NCBI GenBank assembly: GCA_043228905.1
Contig: JBHGNT010000010.1
Coordinates: 6,138,001-6,202,000 of the forward strand
DNA: 64,000 nt
Direction: 5' to 3'
DNA from: Azolla caroliniana
Lineage: Eukaryota > Polypodiophyta
The position numbers were made by a program, and so were the translations under genes. Below the pieces are notes generated by a model. That model ran no database searches, was not told where the DNA came from, and saw only the letters and a list, made by a program, of their open reading frames with translations. Shown here one piece after another: positions 55,140 through 64,000 of this stretch. The stretch's first letter is position 1. Each line of letters starts with the position of its first letter.

Positions 55140-56219
55140 AACGACGACTACCAACGTGATAATCGCCGTGATTATTATCACGATGACCGGCACGACGATT
55201 ATGCTCAGTACGATGACGATCGCGATGATCGGTATGACCGAAGGAACTCACGCATGGATCAGCGAAACGGCAATCGTAACACACGCAACAACAGAAGACC
55301 TAATCACAACCGCCGACGGAACGCTCCTCAACAGGACCAGCGCAACTCCAACACACCTCGGAACAACCCTTCACTAAATGAGACCGAGGATCCACAACAA
55401 CAGCTCCCACACACAGACCGAGCAAACACCAGCAGCTCGGCCAACGTGACATGTTTTAAATGTAACCAACCAGGCCACTACGCCACGCAATGTCCGACAA
55501 CCAACCATGGCAAGGCACCCGCGGTAAACAGTATCATGGCCGATGTGCAAACGGTCACTACCCGGAGTAAAGCACAGCCTACTCAGTGGCAAATCCAGGA
55601 TGAAGTACGACAGGCAGCAAAAGAATGGGTCGACACGGCCAATAAAAATAATGCCGCACGCATGCAAACTGACATGAGGGACGGGCCCAGTGAAGTACCA
55701 CACACCTCGGCCCCACCCACGTCGTCGGAGGACAACCAACTATGGGATGTGCTTACCAATTCCCGCATCTCGCTGCCCCTACATAAACTGCTACCACTCA
55801 TGCCAAGATTTCGGGACACCCTGGCGGCACTACAAGCCAATACTAAGACCGAGACACCACCGGTACACCTCACTGACGCAGGTACCGGTCCACCACTCAT
55901 GGATTCTCAGAACCCAGCCGTGCGAATCATCATTAAGGGACAAGACCTGCAAGGATGCATCATCGACGGCGGGTCCGCTGTAAACGTTATTAGCAAATCA
56001 ACGTGTCTCAAACTCGGCCTGAATCAATGGGAACCATGCCCCTTTTGGCTTCGGATGGCCGACACCTGCTCCGTTCGCCCCATTGGTTTAATCCGCCATC
56101 TCGACTTCACACTCGGAGGACACATGTTCACGATCTCGGCCGTCGTGCTACGACTGGAGACACAAGGCGCCTACCCAATGTTACTAGGTCGACCGTGGTT
56201 GCGTACAACGAATGTCTAG
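55140..56219 (+). pseudogene. element C gag C-terminus and protease
   Basis: Asp/Arg/Tyr-rich region, third zinc knuckle C-F-K-C-N-Q-P-G-H-Y-A-T-Q-C near 55451-55492, and the protease signature I-I-D-G-G-S-A-V-N-V-I-S near 55961-55996 with Asp-Gly-Gly as in element B. Ends F-T-I-S-A-V-V-L-R, then a TAG at 56217-56219 with the frame continuing. Confidence 0.8.
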
Positions 56220-57857
56220 CAACATTGGCAACGCAACATGATCTCATTCCGAAAAGGGAAGACAAAAGTCCGGATCATCACTGAAGAACGAGTCCCCGTC
56301 GCCCTCAACACTTCGCCGTTATACGCGGAAGGAGTCCATATGCTCGACGGATTGGCCAATGCGGAGGTCAATGACTTCCTAGATGATCATCCCACGATCA
56401 TTCCTCTCTTCGAAATCAATGCCTTACCAACCATCGAGCCATCTAAAGACGAGGGAGTCACGGAGGAGTCACCACCCCAAGATGAACCCGATGCAACCAC
56501 AGTGGCCGAGCTACGTCATCCTCGGGAGGCTTTCGAACGCGAACTCGCCGTTTCACAACGAGTGAAAGCATCAACCCTGGAAACAATAAACCTCGGTTCG
56601 GACGAGAATCCCCGTACGGTACAAATTGCCAATAATCTACCAACCGACGAACGGGCATGCCTCGTAAAATTACTCACCGACTACCAGGATGTTTTCGCTT
56701 GGTCTTACACCGATATGAAGGGGCTGGATCCTCAGTACTACCAACATCAAATTCACATCTTACCCGACACTCGGCCGGTTCAGCAGAGGCGCTACAGGAT
56801 GAACCCCAACTACGCCGCTAAAGTCAAAGAGGAAATTGACAAGTTACTCCGAGTAGGCTTCATTCGCCCTGTTAAACGGGCTACATGGTTGAGCCCGATC
56901 GTAGTGGTCCCAAAGAAGAACGGAAAAATCCGCGTCTGTGTCGACTATCGGAAGCTTAACGCGGCAACAGTCACCGACGGTTTCCCTCTCACATTCATGA
57001 ATAGCGTCCTCGACACGGTAGCCGGCCACCAATGCTACAGTTTCCTCGACGGGTTCAGCGGCTATAACCAGATAAGAATGCACCCGGAGGATCAGGAGAA
57101 AACCGCTTTCGTCACGGAATGGGGTGTGTTTGTAGCAGAAGTTATGATGTTCGGTCTAAAAACAGCATCGGCTACGTTCCAGCGCATTATCACTGAAATA
57201 TTTCATGACTACATTCCAGCGTTCATGCAAGTTTTTCTCGACGATTTCGCCGTGTATGGCCATCGACGGGAACACATGACCCAGTTACGACTCTGCCTGG
57301 ACCGATGTCGCCAAGCTCGATTGAGTTTAAACCCGGCGAAATGCGCATTCTTAGTCACCAGCGACAACCTTCTCGGCCACATTGTTAGTCAAGAAGGCAT
57401 TGCTCTGAACCCGGATAAAGTAAAGGCAATCCTGGAGGCCACCGCACCCTCGAACGCTAAGGCACTAAGCCGTTTTTTGGGACAGATCCGGTGGCACAGC
57501 CGAATGATACGACACCTGGCCGATTTCGCGACACCCTTACACGCGGCAGTCCATCGCCTTCCTTTCCAATGGACGTCCGTCGAGGACACGGCCTATCAGA
57601 CCCTCAAACGAATGTTGTCACATGCCCCGGTGGTCCAGTCTCCGGTTTGGTCCGAACCATTTCATGTCTTCGTGGATGCTTCAGACATCACCATCGGAAG
57701 TGCGCTAATGCAATGCACACCCCTGAATTGGTATAGGCCCGTATACTACGCGAGTCGACGGCTCTCGCCCGCGGAAAAGAATTACTCCACCATCGAGCGG
57801 GAGGCTCTCGGTATGATTTATAGCATCAATAAATTTCGGCATTATCTCTTGGGCTGA
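56220..57857 (+). pseudogene. element C reverse transcriptase and RNase H start
   Basis: RT blocks: Q-R-R-Y-R-M-N-P-N-Y-A-A-K-V, R-V-C-V-D-Y-R-K-L-N, S-F-L-D-G-F-S-G-Y-N-Q, catalytic F-M-Q-V-F-L-D-D-F-A-V-Y-G near 57220-57260. RNase H begins F-H-V-F-V-D-A-S-D-I-T-I-G and Y-S-T-I-E-R-E-A-L-G. The TGA at 57858-57860 falls where element B has an Arg codon, consistent with a CGA to TGA transition. Confidence 0.88.
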
Positions 57858-57860
57858 AAG

Positions 57861-59456
57861 TTTACCTTTCACGTGGATCACTCGGCCCTTCTTTATTTGG
57901 TCAATAAACAAGCCCTCACCAGCCGGTTGGCTCGATGGATGCTCCTACTACAAGAGTTTGATTTTCAGATTCAGCATCGACCCGGGGTACAACATGCCGT
58001 CGCCGACTACTTGAGCCGTCTTGAGTCAGGAGAACCGGCGAAAACAACGTACGACGAGCTACCGGACGCCAGCCTATTTAACCTGACCACGGTACCAAAC
58101 GATAACGGAGATGAATGGATCACGGAGATGACCCATTTTCTCACTACCGGTGTACCTCCGGAGCACATGACCCTTGACACGAAAAAACGCCTAGCAGTGC
58201 GGAGCCGGAATTTTTGCCTCGTCTCGAACATTCTCTACCACAAGGGCTCGGACGGCATATGGCGCCGAGCGATTCGGCAGTTCGAGAAGAACGTTGTTCT
58301 TCAAGAAGCTCACCAGGGAGTATCTGGGGGACACTACGCCGGGGATTCTACGGCAAGGAAAGTTTGGCAAAGTGGATTATGGTGGCCGACAACAAAGAAA
58401 GACGCTCACGAGTTTTGCCGGCAGTGCGATTTGTGTCAACGTCTGGGGCAACCAAGGGAACAGTCACGGATGCCACACCAGCCGATTCTTCCGTTGGACC
58501 CATTTCAAAAATGGGGTTTGGATTTTGTAGGTCCTTTCAAACCACCCGCAGCCCGAACAAGGAATCGATATATTATCGTGGCCACGGATTACTGCACCAA
58601 ATGGGTCGAGGCTAAGGCACTCCGAGATAACACGGCGGCATCCACGGCTAAATTTGTGTACGAGCACCTCTGGTGCCGTTACGGATGTCCAATCGAGCTC
58701 GTTAGTGACCAAGGTGGGCACTTCATCAATCATATAATACGTGAGCTTACACACCACTACGCGGTGGTGCACAAGAAAAGCACACCATACTACCCGCAGG
58801 CGAACGGTTTGGCAGAATCGACAAATAAAATCCTCCAAACCATACTGAAGAAGATCGTCAATGAAAACAGGACTGATTGGGATGACAAACTCCAGAGCGC
58901 GTTGTGGGCGTATCGTACGACCTTCAAAACAAGCATCCAATCAACCACCTTTCGAATGGCGTTCGGGTTAGAAGCTGTAATGCCTGTCGAGTTCCAAGTC
59001 CCCATCCTTAGAGTTCAAGTCAAAGCACGGCTCCCCGAGGCCGAATCCGAACAAAACCGGCTGGAACAACTACTCGAACTCGGGGAAGATAGGATAGAGA
59101 GTATGGCCCAGCTCGAACAACGCCAACGGCAACGCAAGGCTTTCGTGGATCGACATCGACACGGGCTGGAGAAGGAGCTCACCATCGGCAAACCAGTCCT
59201 TCTTTTCCAAACACGACTCGGGTCAATGCCGGGAAAATTAAGATTTTGATGGACCGGTCCATTCTGGATTATCGACGAGTTCAACGGGACGTTCCTGCTC
59301 GGCACACTCGCCGTCGACACGGTCAAAAGTTGGGCCAATGGGTTTCGGCTTAGACCATATCGCGGGACTACACCACCCAACCCGTTTACCAAGCCACATG
59401 GCACCAACGAGACTCGGGAGATCACCACGGAGGATGCCACAGGTCCCCCTGAATAA
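57861..59456 (+). pseudogene. element C RNase H end and integrase
   Basis: RNase H end (F-H-V-D-H-S-A-L-L-Y, V-A-D-Y-L-S-R-L), zinc finger (H-Q-G-V-S-G-G-H, C-R-Q-C-D-L-C), DDE core: [26 protein letters not shown]. After K-L-R-F a TGA at 59247-59249 is followed in frame by W-T-G-P-F-W-I-I-D-E-F-N-G and W-A-N-G-F-R-L-R-P-Y to the final TAA at 59454-59456. No chromodomain. Confidence 0.87.
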
Positions 59457-59813
59457 GGACTCACCCACCTTCTGGAAATTAATAAAAGTAGTAGTAGGTA
59501 GGATTAACCATAGTTTAGCCACTGTTTAGCTACACCTACACCACCCACCTAGGCACCCCACTTTTAGGAGCACCCCTCGCCACCACTCAGTTAGTACCTA
59601 TTTAAACTGTTCACACATGCAAACCACATGCAAGGCACACTAGAAGCACCCCACTCACCTTCAGGACACGTGGTGCTAGTCACTTATTATGGCACCCACG
59701 ACTCAGAATCTTCAGGATTCGCTGCAGGTACAAAACCCTAGGAAGAAGTTACCAAAACCGTTTCCAAAACGCAGCACAGACCATTATCGCTCTCCATCTC
59801 CATTGCTCTCAAG
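59457..59813 (+). other. element C untranslated spacer between pol and extra gene
   Basis: No ORF with a domain. CCTATTTAAAC near 59606-59616 is a TATA-like box that could drive a separate transcript for the extra gene; not tested. C/A-rich sequence around it. Confidence 0.4.
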
Positions 59814-59980
59814 CATAGTTCTAGCCATACGTCCCATTCGTGTCAAACTCAAACGCCAATATTCGTATCATACTCATACGTGAAAAGGCTCCAAGTATGA
59901 TTGAAATCCATACGCGGTACATAGATATATTATATATACATATGGTGTATATGGTGTACATAGTGTGTGTGTGTGTGAGG

Positions 59981-60025
<45 letters not shown>

Positions 60026-60034
60026 AGAGAGAGC
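59981..60034 (+). repeat. (GA)n microsatellite inside the MITE
   Basis: GA-rich tract preceded by a short GT run at 59964-59978; smaller GA tracts follow near 60108-60126 and 60220-60234. Confidence 0.9.
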
Positions 60035-60333
60035 GTGTGTGGTCTAGAGAGAGAAGCCCTGTTTTGCATGTGTGAGGAGACAGTGATTGAGTGTATATCT
60101 AGACTCTAGAGAGAGAGAGAGAGAGAGGAGCTATGGGTTTTGTCTGTGTGAGGGAGTATGTAATATGTATATTAGATATCTAGATTTTGTAGAGAGAGAA
60201 AATCTGTCAGTTCTCGTGTGTGAGAGAGAGAGAGTGTGTGTGTGTATGTGTGTCAGATGTCACTTCTATTCACAAAATATTATGAATATCAAAAAAAAAA
60301 AAAAGCCAAACGAATATCGCGTATCATACGCGT

Positions 60334-60380
60334 ACGTTTGCAAACGTTCGCGTACGTCCAGTAAATTGGACGTACGCGAA
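60334..60380. repeat. hairpin-forming palindromes at the MITE end
   Basis: ACGTTTGCAAACGT (60334-60347) is a perfect 14-base palindrome. TTCGCGTACGTCCA (60347-60360) and TGGACGTACGCGAA (60367-60380) form a perfect 14-bp stem with a 6-base loop GTAAAT. Confidence 0.9.
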
Positions 60381-60577
60381 TATTAGGAACTATGCTCTCA
60401 AGATCAGAAACCCCATCTCGCTCTCAACACACTAAGCGCTCTTGCTCTCAAGCCCTCTTCCGCTCTCATAACCTCTCTGCTGGACTTCCACTTCCTGCTG
60501 CTCCTGCGGTAGCTCGCCCTCGCCTCATCACTTTACTTCACGCTTCCACACAGTCGAACCCAGCTTCCATCTCCACT

Positions 60578-61291
60578 ATGCCGCTTACCGCCTCAGCCGA
60601 AACCCGCGCCTGGCTCCAGGAACGAGGAATGGGCGGTTATCTGAAGATCATCGATGCCCCCGCGCACCCAGATGCCCAAAATGTGGCGAAACGTATAAGT
60701 CCCGAAGCCATCACCAACAACGTGCTTCGGGCTGTTTTGGACCTGCAACGGGGAGGAGACCATGAGGTCGACATACCCCCGGCATCAAAGATGAAGGCGT
60801 ACTTCGGGGAGTACTCAGCCACAGGGAAGGCATATCGCACGTATGGCGGGCCCAACAAAGCTTTCGGGGAGATTGCGCGTATCTTGATGGAGTATGCGTT
60901 TGTGCATACGAACCCAACGAGCATGCCGCAGAACAAGGCAACCATCATCATCAGCGCTTATGAAGGAAACAGAATCGATTGGGGAATCATCACAGGCGAA
61001 GGACTCTGCGCCGCCTTAGCTTCATTTCAGTCCGGTAAGAAGATGTTGTCTGTTCTTACCCACTTTTTGATGGTGTTATACCCACCCTCTTCGCTTCCTT
61101 CCCCTCGCGCACTCACGTCCCCACCACCACCACGAAGGCAGAGAGAGAAATTCGTGGCCATCATCCACGAAGCCTGGGAGGAGCCCACATCGCCTTCACC
61201 CCCTGCCGCCGACCAGACAACCGCATCTGCACCACCACCCGCTCAACCCCAACAAAAAAGGGTAGTTTCAGAGACCTGCCAAGAATGGGAG
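60578..61291 (+). CDS. element C extra gene, conserved domain of unknown function (3' end cut by copia)
   Basis: Homologue of the element B gene at 45191-44430. Conserved blocks in order: W-L-Q-E-R-G-M-G-G-Y-L, Y-F-G-E-Y, K-A-Y-R-T-Y-G-G, F-G-E-I-A-R-I-L, M-P-Q-N-K-A, Y-E-G-N-R-I-D-W, E-G-L-C-A-A-L. Pro/Ala-rich linker follows, as in element B before its coiled coil. The ATG at 60578 (M-P-L-T-A-S-A-E) is chosen; the frame is open from an ATG at 60392, but that ATG is supplied by the MITE and is unlikely to be original. The reading frame runs into the copia LTR and ends there by chance at 61351. The family function is unknown. Position after pol on the sense strand is shared by both elements. 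Confidence 0.7.
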
Positions 61292-61573
61292 TGTCGAATA
61301 CATGTGTATAATGGACGTATTCACACTATCCCGTTTTGGCCATTTATGTAATTAGCATAAAGGGTAGTTGCCCTAAGTCGGTCACTATATATAGTGACCT
61401 TGTAACCTTTTTGTAAGGTTGGATGTTGTATTATTGCTTTATGGAATAAAGAGTCTTTTGTGTCTCTCTCTCTCTCTCTCTCTGTGCAACGACCTACAAA
61501 CTGTCATACGCAGGTATTCAGAACACAATCAAATGCTACTTGATCTTCCGCAAAGACGACTTTGTCTCCAACA
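61292..61573 (+). repeat. 5' LTR of terminal Cp1 element
   Basis: Starts TGTCGAATACATG, ends TCTCCAACA, 282 bp. TATA box CTATATATAG at about 61386, CT microsatellite at 61462-61483. Aligns with 1048-1417 but with many differences, so the two are different insertions. Confidence 0.85.
61462..61483 (+). repeat. (CT)n microsatellite in Cp1 5' LTR
   Basis: Short CT tract, about 75 bases downstream of the LTR TATA box. Confidence 0.9.
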
Positions 61574-61575
61574 TC

Positions 61576-61587
61576 TGGTATCAGAGC
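61576..61587 (+). promoter_or_regulatory. primer-binding site (tRNA-iMet)
   Basis: TGGTATCAGAGC, the standard plant copia site, two bases after the LTR end. Confidence 0.93.
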
Positions 61588-62239
61588 CTGCACAGTAGTC
61601 GGTCCTTCAATCCGCTGTCGGCCGTCGTCTCTGCATTCGGTTTCCTGCGTCATTCGAAGAAGAGAGAAGAAGAAGAAAAACCAGGTTTGCATCTCATTGC
61701 GTTAGATCATCTTTGCTTGGAGTAAGCCAGCAGGTTGTACTCCGTTCCTTGTGATCGTAACCGCTCGAGGTGAAATCCCCCTGTGCAACATTGACACGAT
61801 CGTGCTCCATTCGGTTTAACGGCATCCGAAGAGGTAATCAAACGCCGCTCGTTGTAACCACTCGGTGCAGATCGGTCTCAAGACAACAACCCCAAATTCG
61901 TGCTTCATCTGGCTGATCGACATTCGAGAGGATCAGTTGGATCCGTCTCTCTCGTCGCTGCAGTCAACCGAAGCAGAATCGGTCCAGATAATCGGTTTCA
62001 ATAATCGGTATTCGGCATATATATCCGAAGCGAACCGGGCTCACTCCGACTCGGCAACATTCGGGAAGACCAGTCGGTTCTGTCCCTCAAGCTACCGGAG
62101 TCAACTCGAGCAAGTTCCGAAGCCGAACCGACTCGGGTTCAAATCTGACTAGAACGATATCGGGTGAGCCAACCGGCTACACTCCAACAAGGTTCGTAGT
62201 CAACTCCGAACCGAGCTCCGTCAACCGAAACCAAATTTG

Positions 62240-64000
62240 ATGGCATCAACATCCGGCTCGTCAGAAATGAGTCTACGCAAGTTCGATGGATCGAACTTCA
62301 ACTTCTGGAAGGAACAAATGCAGGACTATCTCATAGTCAAGGGGCAAATCGATCCCATCGAAAATGAAGAACCTCCAGAAGGATACAAACCAATTGAGTG
62401 GCAAAAGTTGGACAGAATCGTCCGCGCCACGATTCGGATGCACCTATCGGAATCGGTATACTTTACGGTGCAATCGTGTACGACAGCATTCGAACTGTGG
62501 AAAACACTGTCGGACACTTATGAAAAGAAGGTCGCCGCAACGAAGATGTTTCTGATCCGGCGCCTCTACAACTTGCGGATGAAAGAATCCGATTCGGTCC
62601 AAGCACACCTCAATGAGTACGAAAGCATAAGCTCCCAAATCTCGTCACAGGGGACGGCAATCGAGGATGAACTCAGAGCAATGATACTCATGAGCAGCCT
62701 TCCCTCATCATGGGAAACTTTCGTCACAACCGTGTGCAACGCGTCAACCACGGCTGTTAAATACTCCGAAGTCACGAGCGCAATCCTGACCGAAGCAGCT
62801 CGGAGAAAGTCTTTCGCCAAAGACTCAACAGACGACGCCTATGTAGTACAAGGTTCGACAGACCGATCGAACATACGAGGAAGAGATTCCTCACGGCCGC
62901 CGAACAATCAGCGAAGACGGAGCCAGTCACGGGATAACCGAATCTGCAACTATTGCAAGAAACCCGGACACATCAAAGCCGACTGCCGCGCACTCAAGAA
63001 CAAGAACAACAAGAAGAGTGGCCGGCATGAGGAGATCAATTGCGTCAGCTTCTCGGCTGATGTACTACCGGACGACCCGAATATACTATCAATCGAAAAT
63101 CCAGTCGCATCCGAAGTTCTGCTCACGACTGAAGAATCGAGCACATGGCTCTTGGATTCGGGCGCGTCATTTCACGTGACTCCTCATAGATCCCAATTTC
63201 GGCAATATACGGTCCGTCACTCCGACTCAGTTCGAGTCGGCAACTCACAACACTGTGACATCATCGGAATCGGCACAGTAGAGCTCAACCTTGCAGGTGG
63301 CTCTACACTTGTACTCCACAATGTCCGACATGTACCCGAGCTCTCAAGGCCATTGATCTCAGTCGGACAACTAGATGAAGACGGCATTCGTGCCGGTTTT
63401 TCTACGGGAGGGTGGACACTCCACAGGGGGAACCTCCTGCTTGCTAGAGGACCCAAGATACACTCCCTGTATCCGTTACATGTTACGCTCAGAGAGGGTA
63501 ACCTGTTTTTGGTGGATATTCCTGTGTCATCACTATGGCACCGGAGATTAGGACACCTCAGCAAGGCCGGCATCACGCATCTATCTAGAGCCGGATACAT
63601 CCCCAAACTCTCCTTCTCCGACCATCAATTCTGCGAGCATTGCCAGTATGGCAAACAAGCAGCCGTATCACACCCGACATCAGCACCAAGAGAAACGAGA
63701 CCTCTCGATTTGGTCCACTCGGACGTCTGTGGCCCAATGCCGCATCAGTCTCTTGGCGGTGCCTCTTACTTCGTCAGTTTTATTGACGATTCGACTCGAA
63801 AGGTGTGGGCTTATCCAATTCGCACCAAAGATCGTGTCTTCTCGATCTTCTCCGATTGGCTCGCTATGGTAGAAAATCAAACCGACCGAAAGCTGAAATG
63901 CCTTCGGACCGACAATGGGGGAGAGTTTAAATCCGAAGAATTCGTCAAATTTGCCGACAACGCGGCATCCGACGTGAATTTACGGCACCACACAGCCCGG
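62240..64000 (+). CDS. Cp1 copia Gag-Pol polyprotein, N-terminal part (incomplete)
   Basis: Open for 587 codons from ATG 62240 to the window end. Gag: F-D-G-S-N-F-N-F-W-K-E-Q-M, L-W-K-T-L-S-D-T-Y, L-P-S-S-W-E-T-F; one zinc knuckle C-N-Y-C-K-K-P-G-H-I-K-A-D-C near residue 235. Protease W-L-L-D-S-G-A-S-F-H-V-T near residue 303. Integrase zinc site L-W-H-R-R-L-G-H-L and C-E-H-C-Q-Y-G-K-Q; core L-V-H-S-D-V-C-G-P and R-T-D-N-G-G-E-F. Layout and motifs match Tork/TNT1-type copia elements. The leader between primer-binding site and ATG is about 650 bases. Catalytic residues seen are intact. Confidence 0.92.
   Translation, partial: MASTSGSSEMSLRKFDGSNFNFWKEQMQDYLIVKGQIDPIENEEPPEGYKPIEWQKLDRIVRATIRMHLSESVYFTVQSCTTAFELWKTLSDTYEKKVAATKMFLIRRLYNLRMKESDSVQAHLNEYESISSQISSQGTAIEDELRAMILMSSLPSSWETFVTTVCNASTTAVKYSEVTSAILTEAARRKSFAKDSTDDAYVVQGSTDRSNIRGRDSSRPPNNQRRRSQSRDNRICNYCKKPGHIKADCRALKNKNNKKSGRHEEINCVSFSADVLPDDPNILSIENPVASEVLLTTEESSTWLLDSGASFHVTPHRSQFRQYTVRHSDSVRVGNSQHCDIIGIGTVELNLAGGSTLVLHNVRHVPELSRPLISVGQLDEDGIRAGFSTGGWTLHRGNLLLARGPKIHSLYPLHVTLREGNLFLVDIPVSSLWHRRLGHLSKAGITHLSRAGYIPKLSFSDHQFCEHCQYGKQAAVSHPTSAPRETRPLDLVHSDVCGPMPHQSLGGASYFVSFIDDSTRKVWAYPIRTKDRVFSIFSDWLAMVENQTDRKLKCLRTDNGGEFKSEEFVKFADNAASDVNLRHHTAR

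Larger units (their letters stand above)
59814..60393 (+). mobile_element. MITE with 9-bp target duplication (Mutator-like)
   Basis: Begins CATAGTTCTAG and ends CTAGGAACTATG-like (TTAGGAACTATG), short terminal inverted repeats. Flanked by the identical 9-base repeat GCTCTCAAG at 59805-59813 and 60394-60402. Nine-base duplications are typical of Mutator elements. No coding capacity. The interior holds a GT run, a GA run, a poly-A run and, near its right end, strong palindromes. Confidence 0.7.
53513..61291 (+). mobile_element. Ty3/gypsy element C (OTA-type lineage) with extra downstream gene
   Basis: Plus-strand relative of element B. Gag-pol is in one frame from about 54276 to 59456 with only four stops (55137, 56217, 57858, 59247) and no indel seen. 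A MITE (59814-60393) and the extra gene (60578-61291) follow. A Cp1 copia element cuts the extra gene at 61292, so the 3' part and 3' LTR are displaced beyond the window. Confidence 0.82.
61292..64000 (+). mobile_element. Ty1/copia element, family Cp1, 5' half (runs off window)
   Basis: 5' LTR 61292-61573, tRNA-iMet primer-binding site, leader, then one uninterrupted Gag-protease-integrase frame from 62240 to the window end. It lies inside the extra gene of element C. The five bases before the LTR are GGGAG; the matching duplication would be beyond the window. The unbroken frame suggests a recent, possibly active copy. Confidence 0.9.

Overview
This is nuclear DNA from a plant, most likely a flowering plant. 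It holds a spliced pectin methylesterase gene with plant-type GT-AG introns, an intronless P-class pentatricopeptide-repeat gene, a small cluster of box C/D snoRNAs, and a dense nested set of LTR retrotransposons. No species-diagnostic sequence is visible. About 60 percent of the window is mobile-element DNA.

Layout. 1-1417 is the 3' end of a Ty1/copia element (family Cp1) with its 3' LTR. 1789-5621 holds two degraded pieces of a second copia family (Cp2). 5622-6120 is an AT-rich tandem repeat. 6319-11842 is a full-length Cp2 element flanked by the 5-bp duplication TGGAC. 11848-31000 is the gene-bearing island: pectin methylesterase (15684-19707, plus strand, five exons), PPR protein (21280-23142, minus strand), and three paralogous box C/D snoRNAs (28388-29055, minus strand) with a telo-box/TATA promoter. 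31040-33020 is a heavily decayed copia copy, 33180-33955 has two tRNA-like SINE fragments, and 34190-36123 is a LINE remnant.

From 36124 to 64000 elements are stacked. A Ty3/gypsy element of an OTA-type lineage (element B, minus strand, 36124-51518) carries another Ty3 element inside its 3' LTR (element A, 36409-42182, duplication ACAGG). A second OTA-type element (element C, plus strand, 53513-61291) carries a Mutator-like MITE with a 9-bp duplication (59814-60393) and is cut by an apparently intact Cp1 copia copy (61292 to the window end).

Most unusual content. (1) B and C share an extra gene downstream of pol, in sense orientation. Its N-terminal domain is conserved between the two diverged elements; in B it is followed, after one in-frame UGA, by a long coiled-coil protein. 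(2) Element A is a chromovirus whose Gag and RT look like the fungal/vertebrate Tcn1/sushi-ichi type rather than the usual seed-plant Tekay/CRM/Reina/Galadriel types. It is young (two LTR substitutions plus a microsatellite length change), has a gag stop overlapped by a GUUAAAC slippery heptamer with pol in the -1 frame, has a primer-binding site complementary to its own predicted RNA 5' end (self-priming) rather than to a tRNA, and encodes its polypurine tract inside the integrase reading frame. (3) The three snoRNAs each carry two guides, one matching 18S and one matching 25S rRNA.

How the parts relate: the host genes are independent single genes. The retroelements are parasites that largely decayed by nonsense codons and small indels; only element A and the terminal Cp1 copy look recent. 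All sequence-family assignments are by eye, without database searches.
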